Shown: in pieces, positions 41,499 through 49,729 of the stretch | Layout of the letters: every line of letters starts with the position of its first letter | Numbering within the stretch: the stretch's first letter is position 1 | Source: an uncultured Lachnospiraceae bacterium | GTDB lineage: Bacteria; Bacillota; Clostridia; Lachnospirales; Anaerotignaceae | NCBI GenBank assembly: GCA_944383855.1 | Contig: CALWRB010000042.1 | Span: forward strand, 35,142 to 99,141 | Length of the DNA: 64,000 bases | Direction of reading: 5' to 3' | Position numbers and translations under genes: made by a program | The notes under the pieces: generated by a model | Seen by the model: the letters and a program-made list of their open reading frames with translations, nothing else | The model's database searches: none | Told to the model about the DNA's origin: nothing

Positions 41499-42692
41499 TT
41501 ATGCCTGCCGCTGCAGCAGAGTTTCGATTGCCTGTTCCAGCCCTTGTAAAGTAAACAGGTACATCGGTATTTCCTCCGCGATGATCTGTCTGGTTTCATT
41601 GCCGTAATAATAGGCAGACTGTGTCTGTTCGGTAGGGTTGAGCCAAACGATGTGGGGAAAGCGTTCTTTGAGTCGTTTTAACCAGCAAATGCCTGTGATA
41701 TGATCCCTTGCGCCTGCCGGATAACGATTGGGCTGCATCAATTCGTCATATGCCATTGAAGCATCTCCCATGAAAATCACTTTGGTTTCTTTTTTCTTAT
41801 GTAATAGGGATTCCGTTTCCACCCATTCGCCCCAGCGGCATTGCGGCTGCGTAAATACTTTGGAATAGACGCAGTTATGGAAGTAATAAATATTAAGCGC
41901 ATGGAAATGATTGGATTTACTGACCGCCTGAAACAGTGCTGCGCATAAGTGGCTGTAAGGCGCCATGGAACCGCCGGAATCGATCAGAAGCAACAGATCA
42001 ATGTCATTTTTTCTGGGTTTTTGATAGACAGCACGAAACTGACCGCCCGCTTGACAGGTAGCATCTACCGTTGCCTTTGCGTCTAAAAGCTGTTCGGTCG
42101 GATCGGTATGATGGGAAAAACGGCGCAGTTTGCGAAACGCAGTTTGGTATTGGCGCAGCTCTAAGATACGGTCTTCGCGGAAATCTCTGAAATTCCGCTC
42201 TCCCGCGACACTGAGTGCTGTTTTGTGCGTGCTTTCCCCGAGAACGCGAATGCCGTGACGCCCAAAACCGGAATGTCCGAATGCGGAAGCGCCTGCCGTT
42301 CCGACCCAGTAAGTACCGCCGTCATGGCGCTCAGTTTGTTCCTGTTTGCGTTCTTCTAACATTTTTTCAATATCATGGTAGTGCAAAAACGCATTTTCAA
42401 ATGCCTGATCGTTCCAAGTATCGTCTGTGATTTCCATTGGTGTTTCCAGCCATTTTCTGCACGCTTCTTCCCATTCTTCATCCGAAGTGATTTCCGAGAA
42501 AAAGGAAGAAAAGATACGGTCAAAATTGTCATATTCCCGCTCATCCCGCAACAAAACACAGCGGCAGTAGTCATAAAATTCGCGAAAAGAACGCACCAGA
42601 CCACGGTCCAACCCTTCCGCAAAAAGAAGCCACTGGGCGGGAGAAACCGCGATACCCTGAGCGCGCAGGCAGAAAAAGAAGTGCAAAAACAT
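41499..42692 (-). CDS. VWA domain-containing CoxE-like protein (copy 2)
   Basis: 397 residues, a paralogue of the protein at 28405-29601 along its full length. It has the same N-terminal pattern (FYDYCRCVLLRD...YDNFDRIFSSFF), the same glycine-rich block YWVGTAGASAFGHSGF, KPRKND before the VWA domain, and the same variant metal motif DSGGS. Unlike copy 1 it has no MoxR ATPase next to it, so it may borrow the ATPase at 29617. The ATG is followed by a hydrophobic start (MFLHFFFCL) also seen in copy 1. The client is unknown. Confidence 0.84.
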   Translation of the reverse strand: MFLHFFFCLRAQGIAVSPAQWLLFAEGLDRGLVRSFREFYDYCRCVLLRDEREYDNFDRIFSSFFSEITSDEEWEEACRKWLETPMEITDDTWNDQAFENAFLHYHDIEKMLEERKQEQTERHDGGTYWVGTAGASAFGHSGFGRHGIRVLGESTHKTALSVAGERNFRDFREDRILELRQYQTAFRKLRRFSHHTDPTEQLLDAKATVDATCQAGGQFRAVYQKPRKNDIDLLLLIDSGGSMAPYSHLCAALFQAVSKSNHFHALNIYYFHNCVYSKVFTQPQCRWGEWVETESLLHKKKETKVIFMGDASMAYDELMQPNRYPAGARDHITGICWLKRLKERFPHIVWLNPTEQTQSAYYYGNETRQIIAEEIPMYLFTLQGLEQAIETLLQRQA

Positions 42693-42857
42693 AAAAAAAC
42701 CTCATTTCTGTTTTAGAATGAGGTCGCAAAATGGCATATAAAAAAAGGTTTTTATCCTCCAGTGGCGGCTGAAACGAAAAAACCGATCAGAATCGAACTG
42801 ATTTTATTATAAAATACGCTGATAGCGCTGTCAACCAAAGGAAAGCATAAAAAAAAT

Positions 42858-43121
42858 CCGTGCATCCGCTGTTGACATTCGCCCCATGCGCCGTATAGTG
42901 CGAAAGCTCCGATCGGGCACCCTTGCAGCACACAGAAGTAGACTGCTTAGTGCTGCTGCCTTCCGGCCCTGACACGGTTCACAGGCTCCTGTTGCGCAAG
43001 ACCTTCTCATCAACGCTTCTTTCCTACCGACTGACCACAGGAACTCCTGCCGAAAGCGAACATCACCCCCACTATAGCGGATTGTGGGTACAGGGCACCG
43101 CTACTGCCCCGGCTAGCACGG
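42858..43121 (-). ncRNA. ffs: Signal recognition particle RNA, large (Bacillus) type
   Basis: The minus strand carries the helix-8 core GTGAACC...GTCAGGGCCGGAAGGCAGCAGCACTAAG. The ends pair: 5' CCGTGC (plus 43116-43121) with 3' GCACGG (plus 42858-42863), and T7 follows. The length of about 264 nt and the long Alu-like 5' domain fit the large SRP RNA of Bacillota. It works with Ffh in membrane targeting. It ends with its own U-run. Confidence 0.93.
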
Positions 43122-43150
43122 AAATATGATACCGTTGTGTTCAGATTTGC

Positions 43151-43675
43151 TTATCCAGTATACTTGTTTTTTTCGGGTATGTCAATATTTGCAGAGGCAG
43201 TTTGTTTTCCTTCTTCTGCCTTTGGCTTGCGGAAACGACGGAAAAAGAGTTTCATCAGCTGTGCGGATTCTTCCGTCAGCACACCTTCTTCCGTTTCCAC
43301 CTGGTGATTGAAACGGGACTCATGCAAAAGATCCAAGATAGACCCGGCACAGCCTGCCTTTGGGTTTCTGGCACCAAATACCACTTTGGGGATCCTTGCC
43401 TGTACGATGGCACCTGCGCACATGGGGCAGGGCTCCAGTGTGACATACATCGTGCAGTCCTCCAGACGCCAATCGCCTACAACGGCGGCGGCTTCGTTGA
43501 TCGCGTCGATTTCCGCGTGACGCAGCGGATTTTTCTGCGAATTACGCAGGTTATGCCCCCTGCCGATGATCTTGCCGTTTTGCACGATCACGGCACCGAT
43601 GGGAACTTCCCCCGCATCAAAAGCTTTTTTGGCTTCCAGAAGCGCCTCTGTCATAAAAAATTCGGATTCGGTCAT
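43151..43675 (-). CDS. tadA: tRNA-specific adenosine deaminase
   Basis: 174 residues. It deaminates A34 of tRNA-Arg(ACG) to inosine. The zinc motifs HAEIDAI (about 53, with the catalytic glutamate) and PCPMCAGAI (about 83) are intact. The tail after about 150 is charged and slightly longer than usual. ATG at 43675 follows AAGGAAGGGACAGG; a longer frame upstream overlaps the previous gene. It is transcribed with the lipoprotein gene upstream (17-nt gap) and lies just before the SRP RNA gene, a common neighbourhood in Bacillota. Confidence 0.94.
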   Translation of the reverse strand: MTESEFFMTEALLEAKKAFDAGEVPIGAVIVQNGKIIGRGHNLRNSQKNPLRHAEIDAINEAAAVVGDWRLEDCTMYVTLEPCPMCAGAIVQARIPKVVFGARNPKAGCAGSILDLLHESRFNHQVETEEGVLTEESAQLMKLFFRRFRKPKAEEGKQTASANIDIPEKNKYTG

Positions 43676-43692
43676 CGTTCCTGTCCCTTCCT

Positions 43693-45000
43693 TTATGGCT
43701 GATAAGTACAAATGGTCGTGTAACGTTCCATAATGTCTGTGATATGGAAATAATCATCATATCCGTCCTGATTCAAGTCGATGGGATAAATGCAGTCACC
43801 GTAGTTGATGTCCTCATTGGAGGAGAACAGACCTTTTTCGGTCAGGATATAGCGAATGGTGGTGCCTGTCATATCACAGATATAGACTTCTTTCACACCG
43901 TCATGGTTGAGATCCCCGCTGTAAATGGAGCCGTACAGGCTGTCGATGCCAAGGTGCGTGCTCCAGATTTTTTTCATCAGACTGCCGCTGTGCTGGTAAA
44001 GGTAGAGATCCAGCCCATCGCTGAGCAGGTATTCCTGCGTGCCGTTTCCGTCTAAGTCGGTGATGCAGATGTCGGAAACGTAGTGGCGCAAAGAGTGGGT
44101 GGCAGATTCCTCCCAGCCTGCTTCTGTCTGTGTATAGGAAACCAGAGTTTGCCCCTGTGCGACCCATAAGGTATCGTTTTCGGCAGCAAGCGCGGAAGCA
44201 TCGGTCATGGCAAGTGTCATTTCCAGAGGGCGCAGCGAAGTATCAAAAAAGAGTACCTGATACGACGGGATTTCTTCCTCGGAAACGGCATTTTGCACCA
44301 ACAACGCGAATGTGACGCCATCTGCTGTTTGCAGGCAGGCTGCGCTGACAGCGTAAGCGTTCGGTGTGGAGAAAGTGCCGCGGCGGGTGAAATAGCCGCT
44401 TTGCATACGCCAAAGAGAAGCTTTGCCGTCTTCGATGCTGATGGTATAGACTGCGCCGTCATCTGCACTGCCAAAGGCACAAAAACCGATCAGCGGGAAG
44501 GTTGCGTTTGTTTGCTGATAGGAAGCGGCAGGCATTTCTGTCCAGTTTTCAAATGCGGCAAAATGTCCGTCCGCTAAAAACAGATTGCGCTCTTTCAGGC
44601 TGTAGTACCCGTTGTCATAGCCGCCTTGGTAACAAACCCCCGCTAATTGCCCATTGACAAAATAAAACAGGACAGTACCTGCGCTGTCGCCGTTGTAGTG
44701 CAGCAGTTCGGCTGTGCCGATAACGGCATTTTGCCCGCTGTAGCGAGAAAGGTCATAGTCCAAAGCAGCGCTGGCGGAAAAGACGTCGGCTTCGGTATCG
44801 GCAGGAACCGTGCCGCTGTAAAAGGACAGACTGCCGGTGTCATAATCCCAATAGGTTTCGTCCAAAACCTGTGCGATGGTCTGGGCATACTGCTGTTGTT
44901 CCTCTGCGCTCAGGCTGAAAACGGATTCTTCCGCTTCACCGGCGCAGCCTGCGCAGCACAAAAGCGCCGAAAGAAAAAGCGCCGCAATTCTTTTTTTCAT
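43693..45000 (-). CDS. Lipoprotein with FG-GAP/EF-hand-like repeats
   Basis: 435 residues. The signal peptide ends in LLCCAGC (lipobox, about residue 20), so it is surface-anchored. Three calcium-loop-like segments are visible in the C-terminal third: DLDGNGTQEY, DLNHDGVKEV and DLNQDGYDDY, spaced as in VCBS/FG-GAP beta-propeller repeats. No catalytic motif is recognised. I name no function; binding of a partner or glycan at the surface is possible. ATG at 45000 with GAAAGGAA. It has its own promoter at 45084-45112 and leads into tadA. Confidence 0.75.
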   Translation of the reverse strand: MKKRIAALFLSALLCCAGCAGEAEESVFSLSAEEQQQYAQTIAQVLDETYWDYDTGSLSFYSGTVPADTEADVFSASAALDYDLSRYSGQNAVIGTAELLHYNGDSAGTVLFYFVNGQLAGVCYQGGYDNGYYSLKERNLFLADGHFAAFENWTEMPAASYQQTNATFPLIGFCAFGSADDGAVYTISIEDGKASLWRMQSGYFTRRGTFSTPNAYAVSAACLQTADGVTFALLVQNAVSEEEIPSYQVLFFDTSLRPLEMTLAMTDASALAAENDTLWVAQGQTLVSYTQTEAGWEESATHSLRHYVSDICITDLDGNGTQEYLLSDGLDLYLYQHSGSLMKKIWSTHLGIDSLYGSIYSGDLNHDGVKEVYICDMTGTTIRYILTEKGLFSSNEDINYGDCIYPIDLNQDGYDDYFHITDIMERYTTICTYQP

Positions 45001-45083
45001 AAGGTTGGATTCCTTTCTGGTCTGCACATGACAAATATAGGCGGCAGACACGGTTTCATAACGAAAAAAGTACTTCTTTTTCC

Positions 45084-45112
45084 ATTATATAATAGCAGAA
45101 AGGGATTTTCAA
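45084..45112 (-). promoter_or_regulatory. Sigma-A promoter of lipoprotein-tadA
   Basis: On the minus strand TTGAAA (45107-45112), 17 nt and TATAAT (45084-45089). It lies just after the spmB stop. Confidence 0.7.
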
Positions 45113-45129
45113 ATCTGTTTTCTTCTTTT

Positions 45130-45663
45130 TTATTTGCCAAATACTGCCGCAACCAGCCAACAGGACGCGGCGACACCGCATAGATTGGCACAGAGGGCAC
45201 ACAAAAGTGTGTGACGGCTGTTTTTGATGCCAACGGAAAGAAAATAAACACTCATCGTATAGAAAACCGTTTCGGTGGAGCACATCATCACGGAAGCGCA
45301 GCGCCCCAGAAACGAATCGGGACCGAATACGGAGAAAATGTCTGTTAAGATACCGATCGCCGCAGAGGAAGAAACCAGACGGACCAAAGCAAGCGGCAGA
45401 AGTTCGGAAGGAAAATGCAGGAGCTGACAAACGGGGGAGAGCAGATCTGCCAATGCTTCCGTGACACCGCCGGCACGCAGCAGCGCGACAGCCGTCAAAA
45501 GTCCGATCAGTGCAGGAAGAATCTGCCAGACGGCAAGCAGTCCTTCTTTTGCGCCTTCTAAGAATGCGTCATATACGGAAACACCCTGCAATACGCCATA
45601 CACAATAATGGAGAATGCGGTCAGCGGAATGATGATATCGGAAAGAAACACCAGATAGGACAT
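45130..45663 (-). CDS. spmB: Spore maturation protein B
   Basis: 177 residues with about five helices. It has the nucleoside-recognition (Gate) domain, with EGAKEGLLAVWQILPALIGLL and VRLVSSSAAIGILTDIFSVFGPDS. With SpmA it is needed for normal dehydration of the spore core. It follows spmA by 3 nt. The length is usual. The transported or sensed molecule is not known for the family. Confidence 0.92.
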   Translation of the reverse strand: MSYLVFLSDIIIPLTAFSIIVYGVLQGVSVYDAFLEGAKEGLLAVWQILPALIGLLTAVALLRAGGVTEALADLLSPVCQLLHFPSELLPLALVRLVSSSAAIGILTDIFSVFGPDSFLGRCASVMMCSTETVFYTMSVYFLSVGIKNSRHTLLCALCANLCGVAASCWLVAAVFGK

Positions 45664-45666
45664 GCT

Positions 45667-46242
45667 TTACCACCGCCTTTCCAAAAGCTTTACCGCTAAA
45701 ATACCGCTGAGTGTGCTGACACAGGTCGCGGCGATGCCAAGGGCAGTGATTTCAGCGGGAGAGGCGGAGCCGTATTGACTGCGATAGGCAATAATATTGA
45801 CGGTAATCAACTGCAAAGAGGACATATTGATGACAAGAAACATACACATGGCATTGCTGGCACGGTCTTTTTCGCGATTTAAGCTCTGCATCGCCTGTAT
45901 GGCATTCAGCCCCGCAGGGGTTGCCGCCCAGCCAAGCCCCAGAAAATTTGCCGCAAAGTTGGCGGCGATATAGCGTCTGGCAGGGTGGGAAGGCGGGATA
46001 TCGGGAAACAGCAGATGCAAAAGCGGCGAAAGTTTTTTGGCAAGCGCGTCCATCAGACCTGCCCGCTCGCCGATTTTCAGGATACCGGACCACATCGCAA
46101 GAATACCTGCCATAGTAAAAGCAAGTTCTACGGCTTCTTTGCCGCCGTCCAAAACTGCTTGCGTCAGTTCTGCGGCACGGCCGTTTAATATGCCGCAGGC
46201 GATACCGACGATACAAAAAACTGCCCATAACAGATTTAACAT
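45667..46242 (-). CDS. spmA: Spore maturation protein A
   Basis: 191 residues, membrane protein with a Gate domain: LDGGKEAVELAFTMAGILAMWSGILKIGERAGL, FAANFLGLGWAATPAGLNAIQAMQ. It partners with SpmB. The ATG at 46242 is 9 nt after AAAGGAG and is preferred to the ATG three codons earlier, which touches the ribosome site. First gene of the spmAB pair. Its promoter is presumably forespore or mother-cell specific; I could not place it with confidence. Confidence 0.93.
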   Translation of the reverse strand: MLNLLWAVFCIVGIACGILNGRAAELTQAVLDGGKEAVELAFTMAGILAMWSGILKIGERAGLMDALAKKLSPLLHLLFPDIPPSHPARRYIAANFAANFLGLGWAATPAGLNAIQAMQSLNREKDRASNAMCMFLVINMSSLQLITVNIIAYRSQYGSASPAEITALGIAATCVSTLSGILAVKLLERRW

Positions 46243-46335
46243 TTGTCCCATCTCCTTTTATCATCACAATATGAAAGCGGTAAAGCGGCTATGCATACAG
46301 AAAAAAAGAACGGGACGCTGTAGAGCATTAAAGTA

Positions 46336-46364
46336 TTGAAAAAAGTTGTATGATATGTTAAGAT
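46336..46364 (+). promoter_or_regulatory. Sigma-A promoter of the AbrB-type regulator
   Basis: TTGAAA (46336-46341), 17 nt and TAAGAT (46359-46364), 40 nt before the start codon. Confidence 0.55.
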
Positions 46365-46404
46365 TTTAAAAGGGCAAACTATCATGTTAGGAAAAGGAGG
46401 AACT

Positions 46405-46668
46405 ATGAAATCAACAGGAATCGTTAGAAAAGTCGACGAGTTGGGGCGCATTGTTTTGCCGATCGAACTGCGACGTAACCTGGGCATCGAGATCAAAGAT
46501 GCTTTGGAAATTTTTGTGACAGATGATACCATCATGCTCAAAAAATACGCGCCGGCAGATATTTTCACAGGCGAAACAGAAGAATTGGTCGAGTACAAGG
46601 GAAAAAGGATTTCCAGAAAAACCATTTTGGAACTGGCAGAATTGGCAGGGCTGGAAGTTATGAAGTAA
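46405..46668 (+). CDS. AbrB/SpoVT-type transition-state regulator
   Basis: 87 residues. The swapped-hairpin DNA-binding domain at the N-terminus reads GIVRKVDELGRIVLPIELRRNLGI, the hallmark of AbrB, Abh and SpoVT. The C-terminal part is short (RISRKTILELAELAGLEVM), so it is AbrB-sized rather than SpoVT-sized. Such regulators repress growth-phase-specific genes. ATG at 46405 follows AAAAGGAGG. It is monocistronic between a promoter and a terminator. Its neighbours include the sporulation genes spmAB on the other strand. Confidence 0.93.
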   Translation: MKSTGIVRKVDELGRIVLPIELRRNLGIEIKDALEIFVTDDTIMLKKYAPADIFTGETEELVEYKGKRISRKTILELAELAGLEVMK

Positions 46669-46686
46669 TGAGGTAAGAAGAAAGAT

Positions 46687-46720
46687 ACCTGTCTGCAAAG
46701 GGGATGCGGGCAGGTTTTTT
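46687..46720 (+). terminator. Terminator of the AbrB-type gene
   Basis: ACCTGTCTGC (46687-46696) pairs with GCGGGCAGGT (46706-46715) with two wobbles, then T5. Confidence 0.7.
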
Positions 46721-46786
46721 ATGTGCAATCGCAACAAAAAAACGCGAAAAAGCTGAGTTGTATGTAGATAGGAAAACGGCGGCGCG

Positions 46787-46815
46787 TTGTGTTTTGTGTA
46801 CGGCTGTGGTACAAT
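46787..46815 (+). promoter_or_regulatory. Sigma-A promoter of dnaX-ybaB-recR
   Basis: TTGTGT (46787-46792), 17 nt and TACAAT (46810-46815). Confidence 0.6.
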
Positions 46816-46869
46816 GACAAAAGGCAATACAAACAGTTGATGCAAAAGCGGTAATAAAGGAGGTGCGCC

Positions 46870-48471
46870 ATGTCTTATACGGCGCTTTATCGAAAATACA
46901 GACCGCAGACCTTCGATACCATTGTGGGGCAGGAGCACATCGTGCGGACGCTGCAAAATCAGATCAAAACAGGCAGAGTTTCACATGCGTATCTGTTTTG
47001 CGGCACACGAGGAACGGGAAAAACTTCCACCGCGAAGATTTTTGCCCGTGCCGTAAATTGCCTGTCGGCACAGGCGGACGGTGAGCCGTGCAACACCTGC
47101 GCAATCTGCGAGAATATCTTAAAAGGCAGAAGTGTGGACGTTGTGGAGATCGACGCTGCCAGCAACAATGGTGTGGAAAATATCCGAGAAATTCGCGAAG
47201 AAGTCAAATACCCGCCGGCGGAAGGAAAATATAAGGTATATATCATCGACGAGGTGCATATGTTGACCAACAATGCCTTCAACGCGCTGTTAAAAACATT
47301 GGAAGAACCGCCTGCGCATGTGATTTTTATTCTTGCGACAACAGACCCGCAAAAAATCCCCGCAACGATTCTCTCCCGCTGTCAAAGATTTGATTTTCGC
47401 AGGATCACGACGGCGGACATTGCCGCTGCCATGCAGAAATATCTTGCGGCGGAGCATCTTTCGGTGCAGGAAGACGCGATACGCTATGTAGCAAGGCTGG
47501 GAGAAGGCTCGATGCGTGATGCGCTGAGTATTTTGGACCAATGCCTTGCTTTTTACAGCGGCGAGGTGCTGACACTGCAGAAAGTACTGGACGTGACGGG
47601 AACGGTCGACCGCAGTGTATTTTTTGAGATGACGGAAGCTTTGCTGCGCCGGGACGCGAAGGCGGTGTTGGAGATCGTGGAGCGTATTATGCTTTCCGGG
47701 CGCGATGTGAAGCATTTTGCGGCAGATCTGCTGCGGCATCTGCGTGATCTGCTGGTGGCAAATACCGTAAAAGATATCCGAGAGATGTTAGATCTGTCAG
47801 ATGAAACATTGCACCGCTTACAGGTGCAGGCAAAAGAGATCTCTGCGGAAGAACTGATCGAATGGATTCGTATTTTTTCCAATCTGCAAAATGATCTGCG
47901 CTATGCCGCAAATGAGCGTTTGGTGTTGGAAGTGACACTTTTGGAGCTTTGCGCAAACAGCGGCACTGCGCAGGATTTGACAGGGCTTTTGGCAAGGATC
48001 GCAGGGCTTGAGCGTAAAATGGAAGAAGGGATCTCTTTCGTGGCACAGGCGCCTGCTGTTTCTAAGCAGACAAAGAAAGATACGGCACCGCCCAAGCCGA
48101 AGAAAAAGCCGCCGGCATTAGAAGGGGACCGAAAAAAAGTGGTGGAGCAGTGGCCTCTATTGCGAGCAGAGCTAAGCGACAGTGTGCTCAAAGGCATTTT
48201 ATCCCAAGTAGAGCTTGGATTTATGGAAGATGAATATTTGTACCTGATTTGTGAATATGATACGCTGCAGGAACTGGTCAAGCCGCATCTGGAAACGATC
48301 GATTTGTTTTTGCAGCAAAAAATCGGCAAGTCATTTTTATTGCAGACGACGACAAAATATGCGTATGAAAAATGGTATCATGCCACTTATGCTGCGGAAG
48401 AAGAAGCCAAGGACGATGCTGATTTTTCCAGTTTGCTGGGAAGCTATTTTTCCGATGCAGAGTACGAATGA
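46870..48471 (+). CDS. dnaX: DNA polymerase III subunit gamma/tau
   Basis: 533 residues. It is the AAA+ clamp-loader subunit: Walker A GTRGTGKT (45-52), a four-cysteine zinc site (about 64-82), Walker B IIDEVHMLT (about 125), the SRC motif LSRCQRFDFRR (about 170). The C-terminal half (about 370 on) has a proline/lysine-rich linker and a polymerase-binding tail. No obvious slippery-sequence frameshift signal for a separate gamma form was noticed. ATG at 46870 with AAGGAGGTG. Start of the conserved dnaX-ybaB-recR operon. Confidence 0.96.
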   Translation: MSYTALYRKYRPQTFDTIVGQEHIVRTLQNQIKTGRVSHAYLFCGTRGTGKTSTAKIFARAVNCLSAQADGEPCNTCAICENILKGRSVDVVEIDAASNNGVENIREIREEVKYPPAEGKYKVYIIDEVHMLTNNAFNALLKTLEEPPAHVIFILATTDPQKIPATILSRCQRFDFRRITTADIAAAMQKYLAAEHLSVQEDAIRYVARLGEGSMRDALSILDQCLAFYSGEVLTLQKVLDVTGTVDRSVFFEMTEALLRRDAKAVLEIVERIMLSGRDVKHFAADLLRHLRDLLVANTVKDIREMLDLSDETLHRLQVQAKEISAEELIEWIRIFSNLQNDLRYAANERLVLEVTLLELCANSGTAQDLTGLLARIAGLERKMEEGISFVAQAPAVSKQTKKDTAPPKPKKKPPALEGDRKKVVEQWPLLRAELSDSVLKGILSQVELGFMEDEYLYLICEYDTLQELVKPHLETIDLFLQQKIGKSFLLQTTTKYAYEKWYHATYAAEEEAKDDADFSSLLGSYFSDAEYE

Positions 48472-48554
48472 AAAAAACTTGCGCGGCAGGTACTTTTTGG
48501 GTACAATAATACCGATATCGGAACGAAAAAACATCATTTTAGGAGGCTGAAAAC

Positions 48555-48896
48555 ATGGCAAAAGGCGGTTTTCCCGGCATGGGAATGGGCGGCATGAATA
48601 TGAATCACCTGATGAAACAGGCGCAGCGTATGCAGCAGAAAGTGGTGCAGGCGCAGGAAGAACTTGCCGAAAAAACACTGGAAATGACCAGCGGCGGCGG
48701 CGCAGTGAAGGTCGTTATCTCCGGAAAGAAAGAAATCAAAGAACTGAAGATCAATCCCGATGTTGTGGATCCCGATGATGTGGAGATGTTAGAGGATTTG
48801 ATTTTATCCGCTGTCAATGAAGCGATCCGTCAGGCAGATGAGATGTATAACGCGCAAATGAGCAAAATCACAGGCGGCATGGGCGGTATGTTCTGA
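48555..48896 (+). CDS. ybaB: YbaB/EbfC nucleoid-associated protein
   Basis: 113 residues. A glycine/methionine-rich start (GGFPGMGMGGMNMNHLMKQAQ), a central MTSGGGAVKVVISGKKEIKELKINPDVVD core and a methionine-rich tail are typical of this DNA-binding dimer. It sits between dnaX and recR as in most bacteria, where it is linked to chromosome compaction and repair. ATG with AGGAGG. Confidence 0.95.
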   Translation: MAKGGFPGMGMGGMNMNHLMKQAQRMQQKVVQAQEELAEKTLEMTSGGGAVKVVISGKKEIKELKINPDVVDPDDVEMLEDLILSAVNEAIRQADEMYNAQMSKITGGMGGMF

Positions 48897-48919
48897 TCGA
48901 AAAGAGATGAGGGAGCGAT

Positions 48920-49516
48920 ATGCAGTTTTACGGCGAGGCGATGACAAAGCTGATTGCACAGCTTGCGGCATTGCCGGGCATCGGAAATAAATCCGCGCAG
49001 CGGTTGGCATTTCATATCATTGATTTGCCGCAGGAAAAGGCGGAGGCTTTGGCAGAGGCGATATTACAGGCAAAGGCAACGATGCGTTACTGCAGTTGCT
49101 GCTGTAATCTGACGCAGGAGGAGATCTGCCCTGTTTGTGCCAATCCGAAGCGGGATCACAGTACGATCATGGTGGTGGAGGACCCCAGGGATATGGCGGC
49201 ATATGAAAGAACGAAAGAATACCATGGGGTGTATCATGTGCTGCACGGTGCGATCTCTCCGATGACAGGCGTGGGACCGCAGGATATACGGATTCGGGAG
49301 CTTTTGGGACGCATTTCGGAAGATACCGCGGAGGTCATACTTGCCACCAACCCGAATGTGGAAGGTGAGGCAACGGCGATGTATATTGCAAAGCTTCTGA
49401 AACCTTTGGGCGTGAAGGTCACACGGATTGCCAATGGCGTGCCGGTGGGCGGCGATTTGGAATATGTGGACGAAATTACATTATACCGCGCACTGGAAGG
49501 CAGGAGAGAAATCTGA
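48920..49516 (+). CDS. recR: Recombination protein RecR
   Basis: 198 residues. HhH motif [19 protein letters not shown] (about 13), a C4 zinc finger [16 protein letters not shown] (about 56-71), and the Toprim domain starting [10 protein letters not shown] (about 80). The clamp-like ring works with RecF and RecO to load RecA at gaps. Length is standard. ATG at 48920 follows GAGGGAG, 24 nt after ybaB. Confidence 0.96.
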   Translation: MQFYGEAMTKLIAQLAALPGIGNKSAQRLAFHIIDLPQEKAEALAEAILQAKATMRYCSCCCNLTQEEICPVCANPKRDHSTIMVVEDPRDMAAYERTKEYHGVYHVLHGAISPMTGVGPQDIRIRELLGRISEDTAEVILATNPNVEGEATAMYIAKLLKPLGVKVTRIANGVPVGGDLEYVDEITLYRALEGRREI

Positions 49517-49547
49517 ATGCCATACAGATAAAAAATTATAAGAAGGG

Positions 49548-49590
49548 AACAACGGTGAGGCGCTGTTTTTGCCAGCCGTTGTTTTTTTGT
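49548..49590 (+). terminator. First terminator of dnaX-ybaB-recR
   Basis: AACAACGG (49548-49555) pairs with CCGTTGTT (49576-49583), then T residues. Confidence 0.75.
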
Positions 49591-49640
49591 TGTGTAAAAA
49601 CAAAAAGAGAGAAACTTCATACTATTTTTACCCCGAAGAA

Positions 49641-49665
49641 ACGCCGGAAAACGGCGTCTTTTTTT
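49641..49665 (+). terminator. Second (tandem) terminator after recR
   Basis: ACGCCG-GAAAA-CGGCGT (49641-49657) followed by C and T7. It insulates the germination operon from the recR operon. Confidence 0.8.
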
Positions 49666-49729
49666 ATGCGTATAACTTTTCTGTTTTGGTGGGAAAATAC
49701 GGAAAAGAAAAAAGGCGGGTGAAAAAAAT

